Positions 1 through 5,890 of a stretch of 7,202 bases of DNA are shown here, piece by piece (the stretch's first letter is position 1; each line of letters begins with the position of its first letter). Origin of the DNA: Paracoccaceae bacterium (lineage in GTDB: Bacteria; Pseudomonadota; Alphaproteobacteria; Rhodobacterales; Rhodobacteraceae); assembly GCA_003535335.1 (NCBI GenBank), contig DOHJ01000224.1:1-7202 (forward strand). The letters run 5' to 3'. Both the position numbers and the translations under genes were made by a program. The notes beneath the pieces were generated by a model, which did no database searches, was not told the DNA's origin, and saw nothing but the letters and a program-made list of their open reading frames with translations.

Positions 1-876
1 ATTTTGGCCACCACAATCGTTGAATCCGGTCTGTCTTTTCCCACGGCCAACATCATGATCGTGCACCGCGCCGATATGTTTGGTCTGGCGCAGCTCTATC
101 AAATCAGGGGCCGTGTGGGGCGCAGTAAAATCCGCGCTTACGCTTACATGACGACAAAACCGCGCCTGAAACTGACCCCACCGGCGCAAAAACGTCTGCG
201 GGTGCTGGCCAGTCTGGATAGTTTGGGGGCGGGCTTTACGCTGGCCAGTCAGGATCTGGACATTCGCGGCGCGGGAAATCTGCTGGGCGAAGAACAATCG
301 GGCCAGATGCGCGAAGTGGGCTATGAGCTGTATCAACAGATGCTGGAAGAGGCGATTGGCAAAATAAAATCCGGTGAAATTGGCCTGCCCGATGATGGCG
401 GCAAGTGGTCGCCGGTGATCAATCTGGGTGTGCCTGTGCTGATCCCTGACGTTTACGTGCCCGATCTTGATGTGCGCCTTGGGCTGTATCGGCGCTTGTC
501 TGGCCTTAAAACCAAGGTCGAGCTGGAAGGTTTTGCCGCCGAGCTGATCGACAGGTTTGGGCCGCTGCCCAAAGAAGTCAACTCGCTGCTGCTGGTGGTG
601 CGGATCAAAGGCATGTGCAAACGGGCCGGAATTGCCCGCCTTGATGCTGGGCCCAAAGGCGCGACAATCCAGTTTCACAACGATAAATTCGCCTCACCAC
701 AGGGGCTGGTTGAATTCATCAATGATCAACGTGGGCTGGCCAAGGTAAAGGGCACTAAAATCGTTATCCAGCGTGATTGGACCAAAGCGGCCGACAAGGT
801 AAAAGGTGCTTATGGAATTGCCCGGGATCTGGCTCAAAAACTGATTGCCCAAAAGAAAGCACAACAAGGAAAATAA
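1..876 (+). CDS. mfd: Transcription-repair coupling factor Mfd, C-terminal part (5'-truncated by window edge)
   Basis: Mfd is the ATP-dependent DNA translocase that removes RNA polymerase stalled at lesions and recruits UvrA for transcription-coupled repair. Only the last ~290 residues are present (the family is usually ~1150 aa), and the frame is open to base 1, so the TTG at base 4 is an internal Leu and not a start. Visible are the end of the second RecA-like translocase lobe (TTIVESGL, HRADMFGLAQLYQ), helicase motif VI QIRGRVGR at about residues 33-40 of this fragment, the translocation segment with ASQDLDIRGAGNLLGEEQSG at about 81-100, and then the TRCF C-terminal D7 domain (from about residue 137, VINLGVPVLIP onward), which autoinhibits UvrA binding. 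The Lys-rich tail ends at TAA 874-876. It converges on the MFS gene with a 54-base gap that holds repeat copy 1. No lesion is seen in the visible part. Confidence 0.96.
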   Translation: MLATTIVESGLSFPTANIMIVHRADMFGLAQLYQIRGRVGRSKIRAYAYMTTKPRLKLTPPAQKRLRVLASLDSLGAGFTLASQDLDIRGAGNLLGEEQSGQMREVGYELYQQMLEEAIGKIKSGEIGLPDDGGKWSPVINLGVPVLIPDVYVPDLDVRLGLYRRLSGLKTKVELEGFAAELIDRFGPLPKEVNSLLLVVRIKGMCKRAGIARLDAGPKGATIQFHNDKFASPQGLVEFINDQRGLAKVKGTKIVIQRDWTKAADKVKGAYGIARDLAQKLIAQKKAQQGK

Positions 877-889
877 GCCTTGTTCGCCG

Positions 890-922
890 ATTATTGTTCC
901 ATAAATATCCGCGCCGCAGGCA
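890..922 (+). repeat. 33-base intergenic repeat, copy 1 (3' of mfd)
   Basis: This 33-base element begins ATTATTGTTCC and ends CGCGCCGCAGGCA. It is identical at 32 of 33 positions to the reverse complement of 4386-4418; the single difference is A at 901 versus C in the other copy. It starts exactly 13 bases after the mfd stop and reads in the same direction as mfd. It ends 8 bases before the stop end of the convergent MFS gene, so it lies in both 3' untranslated regions. It contains only a trivial GCC-TGC-GGC foldback and no U-tract, so it does not look like a standard intrinsic terminator. Its function is unknown. Confidence 0.85.
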
Positions 923-930
923 TAGAATCT

Positions 931-2142
931 TTACGCGCTATCTGACCGGATCAACTGCATCAGGCCCAATGACAGGGCCACACAACAAAACACCCCGATC
1001 ATCAACGGCAGTGGCGTGCCGTCAAACGCCAACCCGATCGGCACCGCAATAACCACCCCGATAACCGTTGCAATTGCGCTTATGATTGATGCGGCCATGC
1101 CGGCAATATGGCCCATCGGCTCCATTGCGATGGCGTTCAGATTGCCCAATGTCATGCCGATCATAAAAAATACCGAGGTCATGAACACTAAAAAACCCGG
1201 GAAATATAGCCGGGCTGGCATTAAATCCAGCCAGATAATGACCAATAGGCTAAATGAGATCAGCATCACACAAATCAATGCGCTGCGCACTAAAAACACC
1301 ATGCCCAATTGAATTACCAGTTTGGCATTCAACAGACCGGACGCGCCGGCAATTATCGCAATCGCGCCAAACCAGAGCGGAAAATTAGCGCCTTGATCAA
1401 AAGTGATTTCAAACACCTGCTGAGCGCTGGAGAGCATGGCGTAAAGCACACCGGATAACAAAGCCTGCACAGCAATCGTAATGCGCACGCTGCGGTTTGC
1501 AAGCACCTCTTTCACCCCGCCCCACAACGGCCCCAGTTGAAATTTTCTGCGTTTTTCAACCGGCAATGTTTCGGGTTGGCGCAGGCTGAACCAGATACTG
1601 GAAATCAGGGCAAAGATAACAAATGCCACAAAAATGACGCGCCAGCCGGAAAGCGTTATGATCACCGCGCCAATGCTGGGGGCAATCACCGGAACCAGCA
1701 TGAAAACCGTTATCACAAAGGACATCAGTTTTGCCATTTGGCGACCGGAATAAATATCGCGCACAACAGCCACTGCAACCACCCGTGGGCCAGCCGCGCC
1801 GATGCCTTGCAACACACGTGCGGCCAACATTAACTCTAGCGATCCGGCCAGATATCCCAGCACTGCGCCAATGATATAAATGCCGTAACCACCCAGTAAA
1901 ATCCGCCGCCTGCCAAACGCATCGGAAAGCGGGCCGGTAAATAACGTTCCCAGACCCAAGCCCAGCAAAAAACTGGTCACAATCAGTTGCGCGCGGTTTA
2001 GATTTTGCGGCGTCAAGGCATGGCCGATTTCGGGCAGGGCGGGCAACATAGCATCAATTGAAAAGGCAATTGTTGCAAATGACATTGCAATAATAGCGAC
2101 AAATTCGGATGTTTTCAGGGGGGTAACCGGTGTTTTTATCAA
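931..2142 (-). CDS. MFS multidrug efflux transporter, Bcr/CflA-like (DHA1) family
   Basis: This is a predicted inner-membrane proton-coupled drug exporter of 403 aa, the usual length for 12-TM Bcr/CflA proteins. Helix 1 carries SIDAMLPALPEI (about 28-39), the family's hallmark in the first helix. The loop 2-3 signature GPLSDAFGRRRIL is at 70-82, LAARVLQGIGAAGPRVVAVA at 106-125 followed by VVRDIYSG, and the antiporter-type PVIAPSIGAVI at 151-161. The rest is a run of hydrophobic segments with a basic central loop (about 196-220). The start is a TTG (2142-2140) that overlaps the TGA of the upstream thiol oxidoreductase gene as TTGA. The only later ATG (Met20) would fall inside helix 1, so TTG is preferred. 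No strong Shine-Dalgarno precedes it, which suggests translational coupling. It is the last gene of a three-gene operon. The substrate cannot be read from sequence. Confidence 0.88.
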   Translation of the reverse strand: MIKTPVTPLKTSEFVAIIAMSFATIAFSIDAMLPALPEIGHALTPQNLNRAQLIVTSFLLGLGLGTLFTGPLSDAFGRRRILLGGYGIYIIGAVLGYLAGSLELMLAARVLQGIGAAGPRVVAVAVVRDIYSGRQMAKLMSFVITVFMLVPVIAPSIGAVIITLSGWRVIFVAFVIFALISSIWFSLRQPETLPVEKRRKFQLGPLWGGVKEVLANRSVRITIAVQALLSGVLYAMLSSAQQVFEITFDQGANFPLWFGAIAIIAGASGLLNAKLVIQLGMVFLVRSALICVMLISFSLLVIIWLDLMPARLYFPGFLVFMTSVFFMIGMTLGNLNAIAMEPMGHIAGMAASIISAIATVIGVVIAVPIGLAFDGTPLPLMIGVFCCVALSLGLMQLIRSDSA

Positions 2143-2801
2143 AGCTTGGCACCAGTCTGGTCTTGGATGTTTTGGGCTTCGTTCAGCTCAATAATAACTT
2201 GGCCCCATAATTGCGCCGGTTGCGCGCCAGACAGCACCTTTTGATTGGCCAAAATAAAGGTAGGAACACCGCTGACACCAATTTCGCGGCTGTGGGCATC
2301 CCGGTTGCGGATATCGGCGATATCGGCGCCGGTTTTCAAAAGGCGCTCGACCATATCGCCGTCCATGCCGCTATCTTGGGCGATATTGCAAAGCACTCCG
2401 TCCGCGCCAATATCACGCCCTTCAACAAAATATGCCTTGAACAGCGCGGCCACCACAAAGGCCTGTCGCCCCTCGATACCGGCCCAGTGGATCAGGCGAT
2501 GCGCGTTGATCGTGTTCGGGGTGCGTTTAATCGCGGCAAAATCAATTTCCAGACCGGCATCTTCGGCTTTTTCGGCGATCTCGGCGTAGACTTTGACGGC
2601 TGCGGCTTTGCCGCCAAATTTCAATTCCAGATACGCGCGTCGATCCATGCCGCTTGCGGGCATATCCGGATTTAACTGAAAAGGCTGCCATTCAATGCTG
2701 AACGGATGATCCGGATGTGCCGCCAAGGCGCGGTCCAGATAGGCCTTGCCGATATAGCACCACGGGCAAATCGGATCAGAGATAATATCAAGCTTGATCA
2801 T
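2139..2801 (-). CDS. DsbA-family thiol:disulfide oxidoreductase, FrnE-like (cytoplasmic)
   Basis: This is a 220-aa thioredoxin-fold protein of the DsbA/FrnE group (2-hydroxychromene-2-carboxylate isomerase-related superfamily). The redox motif CPWC is at 12-15 right after strand 1 (IISDPICPWCYIG), and the cis-proline loop GVSGVPTF is at 175-182 (Pro180). Between them is the helical insertion typical of DsbA folds, with the family-like stretch NTINAHRLIHWA at 97-108. No signal peptide precedes the motif, so it should act in the cytoplasm, unlike periplasmic DsbA. The CPWC pair argues for a real thiol oxidoreductase, not a glutathione-dependent isomerase, which normally has Ser in place of the first Cys. 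The ATG at 2801 overlaps the ligase stop as ATGA, and AAGG at 2812-2809 gives a good ribosome site 7 bases upstream. It is the middle gene of the operon. Its partner protein or small thiol is unknown. Confidence 0.88.
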   Translation of the reverse strand: MIKLDIISDPICPWCYIGKAYLDRALAAHPDHPFSIEWQPFQLNPDMPASGMDRRAYLELKFGGKAAAVKVYAEIAEKAEDAGLEIDFAAIKRTPNTINAHRLIHWAGIEGRQAFVVAALFKAYFVEGRDIGADGVLCNIAQDSGMDGDMVERLLKTGADIADIRNRDAHSREIGVSGVPTFILANQKVLSGAQPAQLWGQVIIELNEAQNIQDQTGAKL

Positions 2802-4318
2802 GTTTCAGCCTTAAAAATTTCGCGCAACTGACGCCGCTGCAATTTGCCGTTTGCCCCTTTGGGCAGATCCGCAACCCGTTTGAAAATGCGCGGAGTTTTG
2901 TAGCGTGCCAGTCTTTGGCTGGCGTATTGCAAAAGTTCGACCTCATCAAGGGGTTGATCCGAGGTGTAAAAGGCTGCGATGACCGTTGTGTCGGCTTTGA
3001 CGCTGGTTTCAACCACAGCGATTTCTGTAATCTGGGGGTGATGCAAAAGTGCGGCCTCGACCTCAAGCGGAGAAACCCGAAAGCCGCCGGCATTCATCAT
3101 GTCATCAGAGCGGCCCAGATAGGTGATGGCATCATCCTTTGCCATGCTGCAACTGTCACCGGTTAAAAACCATTCGCCTTTGAAATGTTGCGCCGTTTCA
3201 TCCGGCGCGTTCAGATAGCCCAGCATCAGGCCCTGATCGTCGCGGTTGATAGCTAAAATGCCGGGCTGGTCACGTTGGACCGGCGCGCCTTTGTCATCGA
3301 CAATTGCAACGCGGCGCCCTGTTTGGGGGTAGCCTGCGCTGCCTTTGGGTGCGGGGCGTTTGGGGTGGCCGGAAATAAATGTAGAACATTCCGACATGCC
3401 GAAGGCCTCGTAAATTTGGGTGCCTGTTGCGGCAGTCCAGGCCTCTCTGATGCGGCAGGGCAATTTTTCACCGGCGCAAAGACTATGGCGCAGGTTTGGC
3501 ATGGTTGGCAGAGGGTTTTTTAGCATTTGGCGATAAACACCGGGCGTGGCAGCAAAAATATTGACGCGGTGTTTGTTGATCAGCTCGGGCAATTCAGCTG
3601 TGCTGATTTCGGGGGCCGGAATTAATGCGGTTGCGCCGATGGTCAGCGGATCCATCAGGCCGGTGCCCAAACTGTAGGTCCAGTTAAAGGCACCCGCGTG
3701 CAAAATGCGGTCATGTGCGGTTAGGCCGTACCAGCCGGTCAACATCATGCGACGCGCCCAGATGGCCCGATGGGCATGGCAAACAGCCCGGGGTTTTCCG
3801 GCCGTGCCTGATGTGTAAATAATATAGGCAAGACGATTGGCGTCAGCCATTTCATAAAAGGCCGGGGCCAGTTTGTGATATTCATGCAGGGTTTTTGCTG
3901 TGATAACCGGACAAGGCGACTGGCTGGGAAGCGGTATGTTTTCACCACAGACGATCAGGTCCGGCGACAGATCATCACAGATTTTATCGACTTCTGCTGT
4001 GGTCAATTTGGCGGACGTTGGCACCGGAATCAGGCCGGCTGTGATGGCGGCCAGAAATAAAACGGGAAATTCAGGTGTATTGCCCAGACGCATCAGAATA
4101 CGATCCCCGGGGCTTAGGCCTTGTTGTAGCAACCCTGTCGCAACACCGCGCACGGCGGTTTCGATTTTGCGAAAGCTCCAGTCCTGACTGCTGTCGTGGC
4201 TGATGATCGAGAGCATGGTTTTACTGGCCAACAGTTTTGATCTGGCCAGCACGTATTGGGCCATGTTGAAATTGTCGGGGCAGGGGGCGGCGGGGCCTTG
4301 GTCAAAAATAGAGCGCAT
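2798..4318 (-). CDS. AMP-dependent acyl-CoA synthetase/ligase (class I adenylate-forming enzyme)
   Basis: This 506-aa protein is predicted to activate a carboxylic acid with ATP to an acyl-AMP and transfer it to CoA. All core motifs of the ANL superfamily are intact: P-loop A3 YTSGTAGKPR (168-177), A5 YEAFGMSE (303-310), A7 TGD (386-388), the hinge region A8 YLGRSDDMMNAGGFRVSP (400-417) and A10 GANGKLQRR (488-496), with the catalytic Lys at about 492. The length and the GMSE-CSTF / GSAGYPQTGRR context resemble short benzoate-CoA-ligase-like or medium-chain acyl-CoA synthetases, but the acid cannot be assigned. The ATG at 4318 is taken as start; the upstream ribosome site is weak (AGATAG only), and Met19 (MAQYVLARSKLL) is an alternative. 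It is the first gene of an operon with the FrnE-like protein and the MFS exporter, joined by a 4-base ATGA overlap. Confidence 0.92.
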   Translation of the reverse strand: MRSIFDQGPAAPCPDNFNMAQYVLARSKLLASKTMLSIISHDSSQDWSFRKIETAVRGVATGLLQQGLSPGDRILMRLGNTPEFPVLFLAAITAGLIPVPTSAKLTTAEVDKICDDLSPDLIVCGENIPLPSQSPCPVITAKTLHEYHKLAPAFYEMADANRLAYIIYTSGTAGKPRAVCHAHRAIWARRMMLTGWYGLTAHDRILHAGAFNWTYSLGTGLMDPLTIGATALIPAPEISTAELPELINKHRVNIFAATPGVYRQMLKNPLPTMPNLRHSLCAGEKLPCRIREAWTAATGTQIYEAFGMSECSTFISGHPKRPAPKGSAGYPQTGRRVAIVDDKGAPVQRDQPGILAINRDDQGLMLGYLNAPDETAQHFKGEWFLTGDSCSMAKDDAITYLGRSDDMMNAGGFRVSPLEVEAALLHHPQITEIAVVETSVKADTTVIAAFYTSDQPLDEVELLQYASQRLARYKTPRIFKRVADLPKGANGKLQRRQLREIFKAET

Positions 4319-4431
4319 AGGCTATCTGTTATGGGGCTGGCTGGTTTGATGCAAGGGGTGCACGCCACTTGGTGCGTCGCAAATTTGCCTGCGGCGCGGA
4401 TATTTAGGGAACAATAATGTTAGGGGGCGCG
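4319..4431. other. Intergenic region upstream of the ligase operon and downstream of the aquaporin gene
   Basis: This 113-base gap lies between two minus-strand units. It should contain the promoter of the ligase operon, but no convincing -35/-10 pair is visible. The best candidate on the minus strand, TTGCAT with 17 bases to TAACAG, is a poor match and lies almost on the start codon. It contains repeat copy 2 and no recognisable terminator hairpin with a T-run. Confidence 0.6.
4386..4418 (-). repeat. 33-base intergenic repeat, copy 2 (3' of the aquaporin gene)
   Basis: Read on the minus strand, this is the same element as at 890-922, with one mismatch (C at the position corresponding to 901). 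It begins exactly 13 bases after the aquaporin stop codon and runs in the sense direction of that gene, the same geometry as copy 1 after mfd. The 13-base spacers themselves are unrelated in sequence. Relative to the window, the two copies form an inverted pair flanking the whole ligase-oxidoreductase-MFS operon. Confidence 0.85.
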
Positions 4432-5079
4432 TTAATCTTTGAAAAGTCTGGGCAGGATGATGGCAGCAACGGCGACGCCGATTATTTGCATGACAATGAA
4501 CATTACCACATGGGCCGGATTGATGCCGGCAAAGGTATCGGACAGGCTACGGGCGATGGTGACGGCCGGATTGGCAAAGCTGGTGGAGGAGGTGAACCAG
4601 TAGGCACCGGTGATGTAAAGCGCAACCAGTGTCGGCACGGTGTCGGGTTTGTGTTTGATGCCACCAAAGATCACAAATAGTAAACCAAAAGTGGCAAAGA
4701 TTTCGCTGCTCCAGAGCGCTATTCCGGTGCGATCGTGGCTTGAGGTTTGCAGGATTGTCAGATCGAACATCACGTGTGTTAGCCAGACGCCGGCAATGGC
4801 ACCGATGATTTGCACCGCAATATAGGGCAGGGCCTGTGCCGGCGGATGTTCGCCGCGCAAGGTAAAAGCGATTGTAACGGCCGGATTAAAATGCGCGCCC
4901 GATACCGGCCCAAGGGTGGTGATGATCACATAAAGCATCGCGCCCGTGGCAATGGCATTGGCCAACAGCGCCAGCCCGTCATTTCCGCCGGACATGTTTT
5001 GCGCCATTATGCCAGAGCCGACCACACCAATCAGCAACATTGCGGTGCCGATGAATTCCGCCAATAGTTTGCGCTGCAT
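4432..5079 (-). CDS. aqpS: MIP-family aquaglyceroporin, AqpS-like (arsenite channel)
   Basis: This is a predicted inner-membrane channel of 215 aa in the aquaporin/MIP fold with six TM segments and two half-helices. Both NPA boxes are present: HFNPAVT (NPA 65-67) and SFANPAVTIARS (NPA 170-172), with the conserved selectivity-filter Arg at 177. In Sinorhizobium meliloti, AqpS encoded with arsC lets arsenite made by ArsC leave the cell; the arsC linkage here supports the same role. I place the start at ATG 5079, which follows the arsC TAA by one base and gives the usual short N-terminus MQRKLLAEFIGT. A TTG at 5103 is also in frame and would add eight residues while overlapping arsC, but those residues are not part of the fold. 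GGAA lies 9 bases upstream of the ATG. The protein could also pass water or glycerol. The gene ends 13 bases before repeat copy 2. Confidence 0.87.
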   Translation of the reverse strand: MQRKLLAEFIGTAMLLIGVVGSGIMAQNMSGGNDGLALLANAIATGAMLYVIITTLGPVSGAHFNPAVTIAFTLRGEHPPAQALPYIAVQIIGAIAGVWLTHVMFDLTILQTSSHDRTGIALWSSEIFATFGLLFVIFGGIKHKPDTVPTLVALYITGAYWFTSSTSFANPAVTIARSLSDTFAGINPAHVVMFIVMQIIGVAVAAIILPRLFKD

Positions 5080-5080
5080 G

Positions 5081-5551
5081 TTAACGGGTTCCGATCTGGT
5101 CAACCAAGGATTTCAAGCGGGTTGCAGTCATATCCTCAAACGGTTCGGCAAGCAAACGGGCAGCGCGGGCGGCCAAAATATTATAGGCGGTTTCAAAGGC
5201 GGTTTTGCAATCTGTCGTGCAGGTGGCCGGATCATCAACGCCCCAGTGGGTGCTGATCAGGCTGCCATGCCAGATCGGGCAGATTTCGGCGGCGGCATTG
5301 CTGCAAACGGTGATCACCAGATCGATTTTCGGCGCATCGGGGCTAGAAAATTCATCCCAGCTTTTGGAGCGGGCATGGCTGGTATCATGGCCTTTTTGGC
5401 CGAGCAGGTGCAAGGATTGGGGGTGTACCTTGCCTGTGGGTTTTGAGCCGGCAGAAAAGGCGGTGACGCGGCCTGCGCCCGTGTGGTTCAGGATGGATTC
5501 CAGCAGGATTGAACGGGCCGAATTACCGGTGCACAGGACAAGAATATTCAT
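5081..5551 (-). CDS. arsC: Arsenate reductase ArsC, low-molecular-weight phosphatase family
   Basis: This 156-aa cytoplasmic enzyme reduces arsenate to arsenite. It has the phosphatase-type P-loop CTGNSARS with Cys7 and Arg13 (CX5R), a conserved SAGSKP segment at 33-38, the second redox centre VCSNAAAEICP with Cys83 and Cys91, and the general-acid loop WGVDDPA with Asp107. Three cysteines in this arrangement are those of the ArsC class that relays a disulfide to thioredoxin. Oddly, the DDPA loop is followed by a CTTDC segment (Cys111, Cys115), a CX3C pair I do not remember from related enzymes. The ATG at 5551 has AAAAGG 6 bases upstream. It is followed by the aquaporin gene with one base between TAA and ATG, and preceded by a broken reading frame ending two bases before its ATG, so all three look like one transcript. 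No arsR, arsB, acr3 or arsH is in the window. Confidence 0.93.
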   Translation of the reverse strand: MNILVLCTGNSARSILLESILNHTGAGRVTAFSAGSKPTGKVHPQSLHLLGQKGHDTSHARSKSWDEFSSPDAPKIDLVITVCSNAAAEICPIWHGSLISTHWGVDDPATCTTDCKTAFETAYNILAARAARLLAEPFEDMTATRLKSLVDQIGTR

Positions 5552-5553
5552 GG

Positions 5554-5724
5554 TTAACCTTTTGTATTTACTGATTTAGGTCTTGAGGCCACATCGCGGG
5601 CCAATTTCACAGTGTAGCTAGCAAGCGATTGTAACGTTTTATTGACGAGGCCCGCATTTTTAGCCTCGATCGCTTCGGCGATTTATACCGAAAGTTCGCG
5701 GGTGTTTTCCAGATTGGTTTTCAT
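5554..5724 (-). pseudogene. Small reading frame with one in-frame stop, upstream of arsC
   Basis: From ATG 5724-5722 the frame gives MKTNLENTRELSV, then TAA (5685-5683), then 41 further codons without a stop (beginning IAEAIEAKNAGLVNK and including LASYTVKLARDVASRP), ending at TAA 5556-5554, two bases before the arsC ATG. The post-stop part has amphipathic, protein-like composition, and the tight junction to arsC is what a real operon gene would have. A single CAA-to-TAA change would explain the stop. I do not recognise the product. Part of it (IAEAIEAKNAG) faintly recalls C-terminal helices of GntR-family regulators, which would fit the nearby operators, but this is weak. It could also be a truncated or internally deleted gene, or a sequencing error in a ~55-residue gene. 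Confidence 0.5.
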
Positions 5725-5734
5725 AAGATTTCAT

Positions 5735-5745
5735 TTGTCAGACAA
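5735..5745. promoter_or_regulatory. GntR-type operator, site 1 (perfect 11-base palindrome)
   Basis: TTGTCAGACAA is a perfect palindrome around A5740, fitting the TNGTNNNACNA pattern of FadR-subfamily GntR regulators. It starts 11 bases upstream of the ATG of the broken minus-strand frame. The 13-base TGTCAGACAATTA it belongs to (5736-5748) recurs exactly at 5773-5785. No GntR gene is seen in the window. Confidence 0.6.
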
Positions 5746-5771
5746 TTAAACTTGTGGCACGGTAAATTTAA

Positions 5772-5782
5772 ATGTCAGACAA
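5772..5782. promoter_or_regulatory. GntR-type operator, site 2 (9-base palindrome core)
   Basis: ATGTCAGACAA keeps the palindromic core TGTCAGACA (5773-5781) around A5777, with one outer mismatch compared with site 1. It is a direct repeat of site 1 with centres 37 bases apart, about 3.5 helical turns. It lies 28 bases before the plus-strand ATG at 5811. Paired sites in a divergent region suggest cooperative or loop-forming repression; this is an inference. Confidence 0.55.
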
Positions 5783-5810
5783 TTATCGACTGAAGTTTAG
5801 GGGCCATAAA

Positions 5811-5867
5811 ATGGGAACCAAGATAGACAAAATACTAGAGGGGCAGGGCAACATTGCAATGATGTGA
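5811..5867 (+). other. Very short reading frame, 18 codons, possible gene remnant or leader peptide
   Basis: ATG 5811 is preceded by AGGGG (5799-5803) at an ideal 7-base spacing and opens MGTKIDKILEGQGNIAMM before TGA at 5865-5867. The good ribosome site and its place just after the operator pair suggest this is where the original first plus-strand gene began. Nothing in the peptide is recognised. It may be the N-terminus of a decayed gene or a leader peptide. Confidence 0.3.
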
Positions 5868-5890
5868 TCAAACCGAATGGGGCTGATTAG

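Larger units (their letters stand above)
5725..5810. promoter_or_regulatory. Divergent AT-rich control region between ars and acuI sides
   Basis: This region is clearly more AT-rich than the genes. It lies between two outward-facing ATGs: 5724 on the minus strand (leading into arsC) and 5811 on the plus strand. It holds the two palindromic sites described separately and an AAATTTAAAT tract at 5764-5773. On the minus strand TTTAAT (5749-5744), adjacent to site 1, resembles a -10 box, but no good -35 stands at the right distance, so I do not call a promoter precisely. Confidence 0.5.

Noticed and set aside
1016..1312. 98-codon plus-strand frame opposite the MFS gene
   Set aside because: Its hydrophobic, Met/Ile-rich look comes from the complement of membrane-helix codons; the MFS gene on the other strand has clear family motifs.
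2211..2675. 154-codon plus-strand frame opposite the FrnE-like gene
   Set aside because: It is antisense to a well-supported gene with CPWC and cis-Pro motifs; its composition is that of a reverse-strand shadow and no motif is recognised.
4114..4368. Minus-strand frame starting 50 bases upstream of the ligase start, in a different frame
   Set aside because: It overlaps the start of the ligase gene out of frame, has no family features, and is rich in Cys/Pro as expected for a shifted frame.
4356..4380. Imperfect inverted repeat in the ligase upstream region (TGCACGCCACTTGGTGCG)
   Set aside because: Only 3-4 bases pair on each side; too weak to call an operator.
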